DNA of 23,137 bases from Planctomycetaceae bacterium (GTDB lineage Bacteria > Planctomycetota > Planctomycetia > Pirellulales > Pirellulaceae). The DNA is taken from contig JABHUV010000388.1 of assembly GCA_018658605.1 (NCBI GenBank), positions 1 to 23,137 of the forward strand, given 5' to 3'. The position numbers and the translations under genes are program-made. Under the pieces are notes generated by a model. That model saw only the letters and a program-made list of their open reading frames with translations, had not been told where the DNA came from and did not search any database. Shown piece after piece: positions 13,916 to 21,847 of the stretch (position 1 is the first letter of the stretch; each line of letters opens with the position of its first letter).

Positions 13916-15199
13916 ATGTCTCCGATTGCCCAACAACCGTACAAAACCACCTTTGATCCGCCACCATGGTTTGCACCATCTAGCAAAAACGCCATTGGTA
14001 AACGCCCATATCTCTATCGGGGCGAACTACCATCCATACAATCTCGTGGAATTATCTCTTCACGCCTTAAACACCCACTCTATGACCAATTACCTTGGTT
14101 CGCTGCACTCAACGAATGTCTCGTGCAAGCTTCTCAACAAACACAACTAATCCTAACAGCCCCACAAACAACTACTCACGAGTTTATCCAAGCAAGACAA
14201 CAGAAGTTAGCTTTTACTCTAGGCACAATACATTGCTATTCCAATCCCACCAAATGGGCCGCAATCATCAATAAACCCCAATCCAAATTATCTGCACCTT
14301 ATGACGTACTGGCAGGCCCCATCGTCAACGCCACAGCTACTACTAACAATATTAATTTGTCCAACCGACCGGCTCTCCGTGACCGCATATTGATCGCCAG
14401 CGCCAATATTATCGATGTGCTACAACTCCGAAATAACAGTTTCTTAATACCACTACTCCAAGACAAACCAACCAACCAAGTTCGGTACTTGCAAGTCAAA
14501 ACACCAACTACAAGAGCAATCAAACTCCAGCCATTCAATTCCACTAGAACTATTACTTTCCCTGATTGGTTCACCTGCGAAAACTATCTTGGCCACTGGA
14601 CCCGTGATTGTGATGGTCCTTGGCCAGATGAAACACGTCAACATTGGATCAATCAATTGCTAGATGAACTTCCACAATCAAACCACACTGCACTAAATAC
14701 CTTGCGACGAATCATTGCATCGAAAACCCTGACTGGTGCAAGTAAAACAATACGCGGAGCATTGCCTATGACATGTTTTACTAGAGTGCCAATCACTCAA
14801 TGGTCGGCAAATCATATTTACCGACCTCATCTCCAGCGTTGGGATTTTTGTCCCGATGGTGTGCTAATCAATCGAGATTGGTTGCAAACCCAAGGTTTGC
14901 GCCCCGTCTCCTACGGCACACATCAACAATACAACACCCTATCAGCCAGCGACCGCCGCTATTTTCAAGTCAACGAGGGTTCGATTGACTGGCGAGTAGA
15001 ACAAGAAGAGCGGGTCGCCGGAGACCTTGATTTACGCAGTGCTACTTCCAGCGACCTTATTTTTTTCACTGAACATCAAGCAGATGCACAGCACTTACAG
15101 GCCTCGTGTCGCTGGCCAGTTCTGTCTTTTGCTGAACTTTGCCGCAATAAAATTGCAACCTCGAATATTGTTGATCAGCAGTTACGTGGTACTCTATAA
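13916..15199 (+). CDS. Conserved planctomycete-type protein of unknown function
   Basis: A 427-residue soluble protein. The N-terminal quarter has PYLYRGEL and a hydrophobic strand followed by LAFTLGTIHCY and RDRILIASANIIDVLQLR, suggesting an alpha/beta domain. The C-terminal third (about residues 275-420) carries a string of conserved-looking motifs: MTCFTRVPITQW, RPHLQRWDFCPDGVLINRDW, a GLRPVSYG strand, and IDWRVEQEERVAGDLDL near residue 365. I recall this arrangement from planctomycete hypothetical proteins, and the last part is loosely like the DUF2971 'FT...WR.E.EWR' layout. No function is known to me. The start at ATG 13916 has an AGGGG site, whereas the GTG at 13898 would add six residues. 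The gene lies between asnB and the kinase gene, with gaps of 133 and 68 bp. Confidence 0.75.
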   Translation: MSPIAQQPYKTTFDPPPWFAPSSKNAIGKRPYLYRGELPSIQSRGIISSRLKHPLYDQLPWFAALNECLVQASQQTQLILTAPQTTTHEFIQARQQKLAFTLGTIHCYSNPTKWAAIINKPQSKLSAPYDVLAGPIVNATATTNNINLSNRPALRDRILIASANIIDVLQLRNNSFLIPLLQDKPTNQVRYLQVKTPTTRAIKLQPFNSTRTITFPDWFTCENYLGHWTRDCDGPWPDETRQHWINQLLDELPQSNHTALNTLRRIIASKTLTGASKTIRGALPMTCFTRVPITQWSANHIYRPHLQRWDFCPDGVLINRDWLQTQGLRPVSYGTHQQYNTLSASDRRYFQVNEGSIDWRVEQEERVAGDLDLRSATSSDLIFFTEHQADAQHLQASCRWPVLSFAELCRNKIATSNIVDQQLRGTL

Positions 15200-15267
15200 G
15201 GGACAGTACCCACTGTAATTCCACTCACAAACTTCCCCTTTCCAACTCCCATTCCACCACCGATTTA

Positions 15268-16929
15268 ATGGCTGCCTCCTTAAAACAATTTATCAGCTAT
15301 TTAGATGAAGCGGAAATCATGACCGCGGAGGCCGTCCGTGAGTGGATCGCTGATCAACCAGTGGAAGCGAGGCCGATCGATGGCGATGCGTTAGCAAAGA
15401 CGCTACGGAAAGAAGGGATCTTAAGTAAATTTCAAGCGCAACGACTCTCCCAAGGAAAAGTCGATTCCCTCCAGTTAGATAATTATCACTTAATTAAGAT
15501 TATTGGCCGTGGCGGTATGGGCATCGTTTATGAAGCCGAACATAAAACAATGAAGCACCGAGTAGCTATTAAGGTGATTTCATCTAAAGTAACCGCCAAC
15601 AGCTCTACCTTACGAAGGTTTTTTCGCGAAGTCGAAGTCGCCGCCAAGCTGTCTCACCCTAATATCGTCACCGCGATTGATGCCAACCAATCCGACAAAA
15701 AATACTACATGGTAATGGAATTAGTACAGGGTGAGGATTTGGGGGTGATCGCGAAACGCGAGACAGTCTTAACGGTCCCCGAGGTCATTGACTATATGAC
15801 ACAAGCTGCAGTGGGACTCGCCTACGCGCACAGTCAAGGCGTCATTCACCGCGATATCAAACCCCATAACATGCTGCTTGATGATAATGGGGTCATTAAA
15901 ATACTCGATATGGGCCTCGTCTCCTTACAACGTCCTCAAGATAGTGACGACGACAGCATCACACAGCACAACCAAATCATTGGCACCGTAGATTACATGT
16001 CACCGGAGCAAGCGGATGATGTCCATCATGTCGATCAACGCGCTGACATCTACAGCCTCGGCTGTTCTATCTTTCGACTCCTCGCAGGACACCCGCCCTT
16101 TACGGGGTCTTCTGCGATCAAAAAGCTCCTATCGCACCGAGATGATCCTATACCCTCACTTCACGACTGTCGTGATGACATCCCCGAATTATTGGACCAA
16201 ATCTTTCGCCGCATGCTTGCTAAAGATCCTAACAATCGATATCAATCGATGGACGAAGTGGTCGGAGCATTAGAAACATGCCGTTTGGCAACAATGTCAA
16301 TAGAACCAAATATCCAAACGACCGAGTCAATCATACAGTCGATTCAGAGCATCGACCTAGACCTTGGGGATAACAATGCCTCAACTATGGAAGTCGAACG
16401 GCCCGACATCCTATTACCGGTTGAGGCAAAAGAAAGCCAATCAAGTCGCCGAGCGATACCCGAGATCGAATCCGAATCGGCCGTCGCCAACCGGAATACA
16501 ATACGCACTTATGGAAAAGTCAATTACTTGATTACGTTTCTGACCATCGTTATTCTATGCGGACTCGCTGGGGGCGTTTGGTATCAAAATCGCCCGGGCT
16601 ATGTACAAGTTCAGTTCCCTGTTGAATACCGAGAGCAGCGATGGGAAATTAAAATAACATCTGGAGGAAAAGTAATTTATAAAATCAACGACTCGCAAGA
16701 TAATGGGCTCGCAAATTCAGACCCGATTTCAATCTCATTGCCACCAGGAAGTTACGAATACGTACTAGAACGACCTCCGTATTTTCCAGAAACAGGGAAG
16801 TTCGTTGTAGAACGCGGCACCACCATCATTGTCAACGGTGAAGAATGGACCACCAGTGATCTACAAGAAATGGGCCTCGATAGTGAAACCTTTAACCTCG
16901 CGCCAAAAGATCCCAATAAGAGCCAATAA
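15268..16929 (+). CDS. PknB-type Ser/Thr protein kinase with C-terminal membrane anchor
   Basis: A 553-residue Hanks-type kinase that phosphorylates Ser/Thr residues of partner proteins. Residues 1-75 form an N-terminal segment typical of planctomycete kinases. The kinase domain then shows the glycine loop GRGGMGIVYEAEH near 81, the ATP lysine Lys102 in VAIKV, the catalytic loop HRDIKPHN with Asp196, a DMG triplet at 214-216 in place of DFG, and SPE at 245-247. The domain ends near residue 340. A linker of about 80 residues leads to one transmembrane helix (about 420-440), and a C-terminal domain of about 110 residues should face outward. That domain contains PGSYEYVLERPPYF, resembling a PEGA-like motif. 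All catalytic residues are intact, so activity is expected. No Shine-Dalgarno site is visible. The neighbour downstream is convergent, so nothing follows in the same transcript. Confidence 0.93.
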   Translation: MAASLKQFISYLDEAEIMTAEAVREWIADQPVEARPIDGDALAKTLRKEGILSKFQAQRLSQGKVDSLQLDNYHLIKIIGRGGMGIVYEAEHKTMKHRVAIKVISSKVTANSSTLRRFFREVEVAAKLSHPNIVTAIDANQSDKKYYMVMELVQGEDLGVIAKRETVLTVPEVIDYMTQAAVGLAYAHSQGVIHRDIKPHNMLLDDNGVIKILDMGLVSLQRPQDSDDDSITQHNQIIGTVDYMSPEQADDVHHVDQRADIYSLGCSIFRLLAGHPPFTGSSAIKKLLSHRDDPIPSLHDCRDDIPELLDQIFRRMLAKDPNNRYQSMDEVVGALETCRLATMSIEPNIQTTESIIQSIQSIDLDLGDNNASTMEVERPDILLPVEAKESQSSRRAIPEIESESAVANRNTIRTYGKVNYLITFLTIVILCGLAGGVWYQNRPGYVQVQFPVEYREQRWEIKITSGGKVIYKINDSQDNGLANSDPISISLPPGSYEYVLERPPYFPETGKFVVERGTTIIVNGEEWTTSDLQEMGLDSETFNLAPKDPNKSQ

Positions 16930-16996
16930 TCGCTTGACGAAGATTATCTATTGGTAATCGCATTCACGACCATTGTTGGTCTCATCAACAAACCTT

Positions 16997-18352
16997 TTAG
17001 GCTGCAAAATCTCGCTGGTTTAGATACTCGATCGCTTTTTGTAAATGTGGGTCCACATTGGGTTTAATAGGCTCTTTGTCAAATTCAACACTTGTTGCAG
17101 GTGCCGCGACCGGCTCATCATTGGTTTTATTAGGCTGTGGCTGAATCACAAACCTTCTCAACCGATCTTGTTGATTTGCCGCTTGCTGTTCAGTCGTCAG
17201 GACCACTTCGTAACCCTCCGTTGGCCGGACACCCCACACGGCGTTAGTGTCAGCTTGTCCAATAGGTTCTCGGCGATGAATGTTCTGTCCATCGGGTCTC
17301 CAAAAATGCGCAATTGTAAATTTAATCGCGTGCTCCTCATCACCGGCTTGCAAAATTTCTACATCCTGTACCGAGCCTTTTCCATAACTACGCTGCCCGA
17401 TAACAACAACTCGTTCATTATCCTGCAAGCACGCTGTTGTAATTTCACTAGCGCTGGCCGAGTTTTCGTCAATCAGAATCACCATTGGTGTCGTTGCATC
17501 AATCGTCGCCTCAGCCGTACCCTCATAGCTACGGTCTTGTTGCGAATGACGAAAACGAACACTCACAATGTTTTGCTGGTTGACGAATAAATCACAAACA
17601 TCGACGGCGGTGTTCAGCAACCCCCCACCGTTGCCTCGCAAATCAAGAATAATTCCACGATAGCTGCCTGATGCCTTGGCCGCCCCCAAAATTGCCTTAA
17701 TCTCTTCTGCCGAGCGTGCTGCAAAATCGACCAATTGCATGTAAATAATTCCTTCGTTTTCCCCTGACAATCGGTACTTCCATTGTCCATCCGCTTGTCG
17801 GTTGTAACCGCGCACTGACGCCATTTGAATAATCGCTCTAGTTACCGTAAACGTTAGCAACTCGTCCTCGCCCTCTCTCCGCACCGTCAAGTCAACATCT
17901 TCACCAGCAGGGCCCTTCATTAGTTTTTGTGATTCCTCAATTGTCAAATCGGCGGTAAGGCGGTCACCGATACGGGTGATAATATCCCCCGCCTGAAGCC
18001 CTTCTTCAAGCGCCGGACTTCCCAGTGCTGGTGTTATAATCCGTATTTCGTTGGACTCTTGAATTCGTTCAATATATATTCCCAGGCCTCCAAATTCTTG
18101 ATTGAGAACTTCATCTAAACCACGGTATTCTCGGGGCGCCATGTATACAGAGTGCTCATCAAGAGTCGCCATCATCCCGTTCATGGCACCTTGGAACAAT
18201 TGACGTTGATCAATCTTTTCGACATAGCGGGCATCGAGCATCGCTGTTGCCCGTTGATAGAGCCGAATATAATTGTTTTGCGGAATCTTTGAATAACAAA
18301 TCAGTGATAACAACAACGTAGCAATAATGATGGCAACATTACGTTTAGGCAT
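16997..18352 (-). CDS. C-terminal processing serine peptidase (S41 family, CtpA-like)
   Basis: A 451-residue exported protease with an N-terminal hydrophobic signal or anchor (NVAIIIATLLLSLICYS). After an N-terminal helical domain (DARYVEKIDQRQ..LDEHSVYM) comes a PDZ domain at about residues 85-165, with GGLGIYIER and LQAGDIITRIGD. The peptidase core follows, with LDLRGNGGG at about 240-250. The catalytic serine is in NSASASEI near residue 300 and the lysine in SYGKGSVQ near 325; together they make the Ser-Lys dyad of C-terminal processing proteases, which trim or degrade periplasmic proteins. The C-terminus (about 400-451) is a Pro/Asn/Glu-rich tail ending in a short helix. No Shine-Dalgarno site is clear. 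The gene converges on the kinase gene and diverges from the amidohydrolase gene. Its substrate is unknown. Confidence 0.93.
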   Translation of the reverse strand: MPKRNVAIIIATLLLSLICYSKIPQNNYIRLYQRATAMLDARYVEKIDQRQLFQGAMNGMMATLDEHSVYMAPREYRGLDEVLNQEFGGLGIYIERIQESNEIRIITPALGSPALEEGLQAGDIITRIGDRLTADLTIEESQKLMKGPAGEDVDLTVRREGEDELLTFTVTRAIIQMASVRGYNRQADGQWKYRLSGENEGIIYMQLVDFAARSAEEIKAILGAAKASGSYRGIILDLRGNGGGLLNTAVDVCDLFVNQQNIVSVRFRHSQQDRSYEGTAEATIDATTPMVILIDENSASASEITTACLQDNERVVVIGQRSYGKGSVQDVEILQAGDEEHAIKFTIAHFWRPDGQNIHRREPIGQADTNAVWGVRPTEGYEVVLTTEQQAANQQDRLRRFVIQPQPNKTNDEPVAAPATSVEFDKEPIKPNVDPHLQKAIEYLNQRDFAA

Positions 18353-18520
18353 GGTGAGTAACAGCGTTAAAAAGGAAAGGAAATCGAACTCGCACTATTC
18401 TACACCATCAAACAATCTATGTTTTAATATGAGTGATAGATTTCAAAGTCCAACAATATATCATAGGATTTAAGAAGGTGATTTTAATCCATTTTTACTC
18501 AGTGAAACGTTCAAATTACT

Positions 18521-21500
18521 ATGCTGCATTACACTACACGCCATTTTAATCTCTATCTGTTGGTTCTATTTTGGGGAGCGGTATCTTTATCCGCACAATC
18601 TCAAACACCGACCACAGATCCAGTCGTTGGCTTACAAGACAACACTCCTGATTGGACTGTGTTAAAGCATGCGAGCGTTATTACCAAACCAGGAGAGAAA
18701 CTAGAGGACATGGAGATCGTCATTAACGATGACGTTATTCAAGAAATCCGAAAATCTGGAGCCATGCCAGCTGGCGCCCGTATCATCGATCTTTCCGGTA
18801 AAACTGTGTACGCCGGCTTTATCGACGCCTACAGCGAAAACAACGTTGAGAACAATTCCAATTCGCTCGGCGCGCCCTATTGGAATGATGCGATTACCCC
18901 ACAGCTAGACATGGCCACGAATTACAAAAACAGTAGTTCGCTAAATAGCTCTTATCGTAGTCAAGGATTCACGACACGATTAGCGATTCCTCCCAAAGGA
19001 ATCTTTCGAGGCAACAGCGCCGTTGTGATTTGTGGCGCTGGTAGCAATGATCGTGTTGTGCTGCGTCAAAACGTTTTCCAACACATCCATCTAACAGTCC
19101 CTAGCGGTCGTGGACGCACCAATTATCCGAATTCACCGATGGGAGCCGTTGCCCTAGCGCGACAAACACTGCTAGATGCCCAATGGTACGCAAAAGCCTG
19201 GAGTGCTTTTAATAGCGGCCAAGCGACCGTTCGCCCCGAACGCAATGACGCCCTCGCGGCTTTACAACCGTTAATTTCAAAAAAACAAACAGCTCTGTTT
19301 GTTACAGGCGACGAACAGTATTTCCTGCGAGCCGACCGGTTCTCGCGCGAATTTAACCTGTCAGCTATCATGCTCGGCTCCGGTAAAGAATATCAACGTC
19401 TCGACGCAATTAAACAAGCCACGCGCAGTGTGATCGTACCGGTTACTTTTCCGAAAGCACCCAATGTTGGCAGTATCGAATCGGCACGTGCTGTATCACT
19501 CAAAACGCTGATGCACTGGGACATTGCCCCTGAAAACCCAGGACGCCTTGCCAATGCTGGTATCCCAATAATGCTCACAAGCCATGGTCTCAACAAACGA
19601 TCAGATTTTCTTGAAAACCTCCGCCGCGCGGTTCAACGAGGACTCGATCCTAAACAAGCCTTAGCTGCTTTAACAACTCAACCCGCCACATCCCTCGGAG
19701 TAACAACCCTCTTGGGGACTATCGCACCAGGAAAACTAGCAAGCTTGATTATTACTACGGGTGATATTTTTGATGCAAAAACTAACATCGATGAAGTGTG
19801 GGTCGCGGGACAACGATTCGAACTCAACAAAAAACCACTCTTAGACGTCGGTGGAAACTGGAAACTATCGCTCGACAAAGAATCCGTGATATGGAATCTT
19901 GAACTTTCAGGGAAGGCTCCCAAACTATCTGGACAATTGACACAAACTGTAAAACAACCAGATCAAGAAGACGGTAAAGATGCCAAAAACGAATCGGAGA
20001 AAGACGAACCATCACAAGTAATTATTCCGCTTACCAAAGCTTCACTGCGCGGTGCGCGGCTGAGTGCTGTCTTGCCCGGGAAACATTTTGGCCAAGATGG
20101 ATTCATCATGTTTACCCTGACATTAACAGGAAACAATTCTTCCACGGGTCCTGTTCACGGACAAGGGCAATGGACCATGCCGGACGGGACCATCACAAAC
20201 ATTACGATTACACGGAAAGGTGGGAAAACTACTAAACAAGACGATTCTGCGAAACAAGAAAAGAAGGATGAGCAACCCGAGGCAATAGACAAAGCGACGT
20301 TTGCTGTAAATTTCCCACTTGGTGCCTATGGCCGCGACGCTAAACCTAATCAACCAAAATCACTGCTCATCACCAATGCAACAATTTGGACTTCCGGCGA
20401 ACAGGGGATTCTACAAAAAGCTGACATGCTCGTTGAAAATGGAGTCATTGTTGGGGTGGGAGCTGATTTGAAAGCACCGCGCGGTGCGATAGTTGTCGAT
20501 GCAACAGGTAAACACATCACTGCCGGAATTATCGATTGCCACTCTCACATGGCAACCGATGGAGGAGTCAACGAGAGCGCACAATCCATAACCGCCGAAG
20601 TTCGCATCGGCGATTTTGTTGATTCACATGACATGACAATCTACCGCCAACTCGCCGGTGGCGTCACGATGGCCAATATTTTACATGGCTCCGCAAATCC
20701 AATCGGTGGGCAGAACCAAGTGATCAAGTTGCGGTGGGGTTCACTTGGAGAACAGATGAAATTTACTGCAGCCCCACAAGGTATCAAATTTGCCTTGGGA
20801 GAAAACGTCAAACAAAGCAACTGGGGAGATGAATATACGACACGTTATCCTCAAACTCGCATGGGCGTTGAACAAATCATGCAGGATGCATTTGTGCGAG
20901 CCAAACAATATAAAAAAGATCACCTGCAGTGGAACAAAACACAACGGGGATTACCGCCGCGAGTTGATTTAGAACTCGAAGCACTACAGGAAATACTTGA
21001 TGGGGACCGCTGGATTCATTGCCACAGTTATCGACAGGACGAAATCCTTACGCTCATGCGTACTTTAGAGAATTTCAACATTCAAATCGGGACCTTTCAG
21101 CACATCTTAGAAGGATATAAAGTGGCTGAAGAAATGGCGCAACACGGTGCTATGGGGTCATCCTTCGCCGACTGGTGGGCTTATAAATTAGAAGTCTATG
21201 ACGCGATTCCCTATAACGGGGCAATTATGCACAACGCTGGTGTTGTGGTCTCATTTAATTCTGATGATAAAGAGCTCGGGCGACACCTTAATCATGAGGC
21301 AGCCAAAGCTGTAAAGTACGGCGGCGTGCCACCAGCGGAAGCACTTAAATTTGTTACTCTAAATCCCGCCAAACAATTACGCATCTCACAATATGTGGGG
21401 TCGCTTGAAGCGGGTAAGCAAGCAGACTTTGTAATCTGGAGCGGTCCACCGCTATCGGTATTTAGTCGTTGCGAACAAACATGGATAGATGGCATGAAGT

Positions 21501-21781
21501 ATTTTGATCGTGCCGATGATATTGCCCATCGAACTACGGTGCTCGATCGTCGATCCACGCTGATCCAAAAAATACTTGCCTCAGGCGAAACAATGCTTGG
21601 CCCCAACGAAACCAACAAAAGTGATATCGATTTATGGCCCCGCGAAGATTTGTTCTGTGCCGGTCATAACCACGCGACTGGACGGTGTAACCATGGTGCT
21701 CAAATCCAACAAGGACGTTTACAACAGTTGATGCAAATGATCAACGAAGAACAACGCCAACAAGAAAATAAAAATAATTGA
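18521..21781 (+). CDS. Exported double-domain amidohydrolase-superfamily protein
   Basis: A 1086-residue protein with a signal peptide (LYLLVLFWGAVSLSA). It has two amidohydrolase-type halves. The N-terminal half (about residues 45-435) starts with the usual beta domain and VYAGFIDAYSE, but carries DAYSE (102-106) where metal-dependent members have HxH, so it is probably catalytically dead. A beta-sandwich-like domain (about 445-565) is flanked by two Lys/Asp/Glu-rich linkers (about 480-499 and 566-592). The C-terminal half (about 600-1060) has an intact metal site, with His674 and His676 in IIDCHSHMA, HCHSY, FQHILEG and VSFNSDD. It ends with VGSLEAGKQADFVIWSG, typical of imidazolonepropionase-like deacetylases and hydrolases. 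The substrate is unknown; export suggests a periplasmic cyclic amide, peptide or similar compound. The next gene, 66 bp on, is a related single-domain protein. Confidence 0.88.
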   Translation: MLHYTTRHFNLYLLVLFWGAVSLSAQSQTPTTDPVVGLQDNTPDWTVLKHASVITKPGEKLEDMEIVINDDVIQEIRKSGAMPAGARIIDLSGKTVYAGFIDAYSENNVENNSNSLGAPYWNDAITPQLDMATNYKNSSSLNSSYRSQGFTTRLAIPPKGIFRGNSAVVICGAGSNDRVVLRQNVFQHIHLTVPSGRGRTNYPNSPMGAVALARQTLLDAQWYAKAWSAFNSGQATVRPERNDALAALQPLISKKQTALFVTGDEQYFLRADRFSREFNLSAIMLGSGKEYQRLDAIKQATRSVIVPVTFPKAPNVGSIESARAVSLKTLMHWDIAPENPGRLANAGIPIMLTSHGLNKRSDFLENLRRAVQRGLDPKQALAALTTQPATSLGVTTLLGTIAPGKLASLIITTGDIFDAKTNIDEVWVAGQRFELNKKPLLDVGGNWKLSLDKESVIWNLELSGKAPKLSGQLTQTVKQPDQEDGKDAKNESEKDEPSQVIIPLTKASLRGARLSAVLPGKHFGQDGFIMFTLTLTGNNSSTGPVHGQGQWTMPDGTITNITITRKGGKTTKQDDSAKQEKKDEQPEAIDKATFAVNFPLGAYGRDAKPNQPKSLLITNATIWTSGEQGILQKADMLVENGVIVGVGADLKAPRGAIVVDATGKHITAGIIDCHSHMATDGGVNESAQSITAEVRIGDFVDSHDMTIYRQLAGGVTMANILHGSANPIGGQNQVIKLRWGSLGEQMKFTAAPQGIKFALGENVKQSNWGDEYTTRYPQTRMGVEQIMQDAFVRAKQYKKDHLQWNKTQRGLPPRVDLELEALQEILDGDRWIHCHSYRQDEILTLMRTLENFNIQIGTFQHILEGYKVAEEMAQHGAMGSSFADWWAYKLEVYDAIPYNGAIMHNAGVVVSFNSDDKELGRHLNHEAAKAVKYGGVPPAEALKFVTLNPAKQLRISQYVGSLEAGKQADFVIWSGPPLSVFSRCEQTWIDGMKYFDRADDIAHRTTVLDRRSTLIQKILASGETMLGPNETNKSDIDLWPREDLFCAGHNHATGRCNHGAQIQQGRLQQLMQMINEEQRQQENKNN

Positions 21782-21847
21782 TTTGACATAGAACAAACAA
21801 CACTCTCCACACAAATACGTTTTCAAACCACAACTGGAATAAACATA

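Noticed and set aside
16968..16981. GACCA/TGGTC hairpin between the convergent kinase and protease genes.
   Set aside because: A 5-bp stem without a T-run on either side is too weak to call a terminator.
17045..17590. Plus-strand open frame of 181 codons opposite the C-terminal processing peptidase.
   Set aside because: The minus strand carries clear catalytic motifs through the same bases. The plus frame is Cys/Arg/Leu-rich with no family resemblance.
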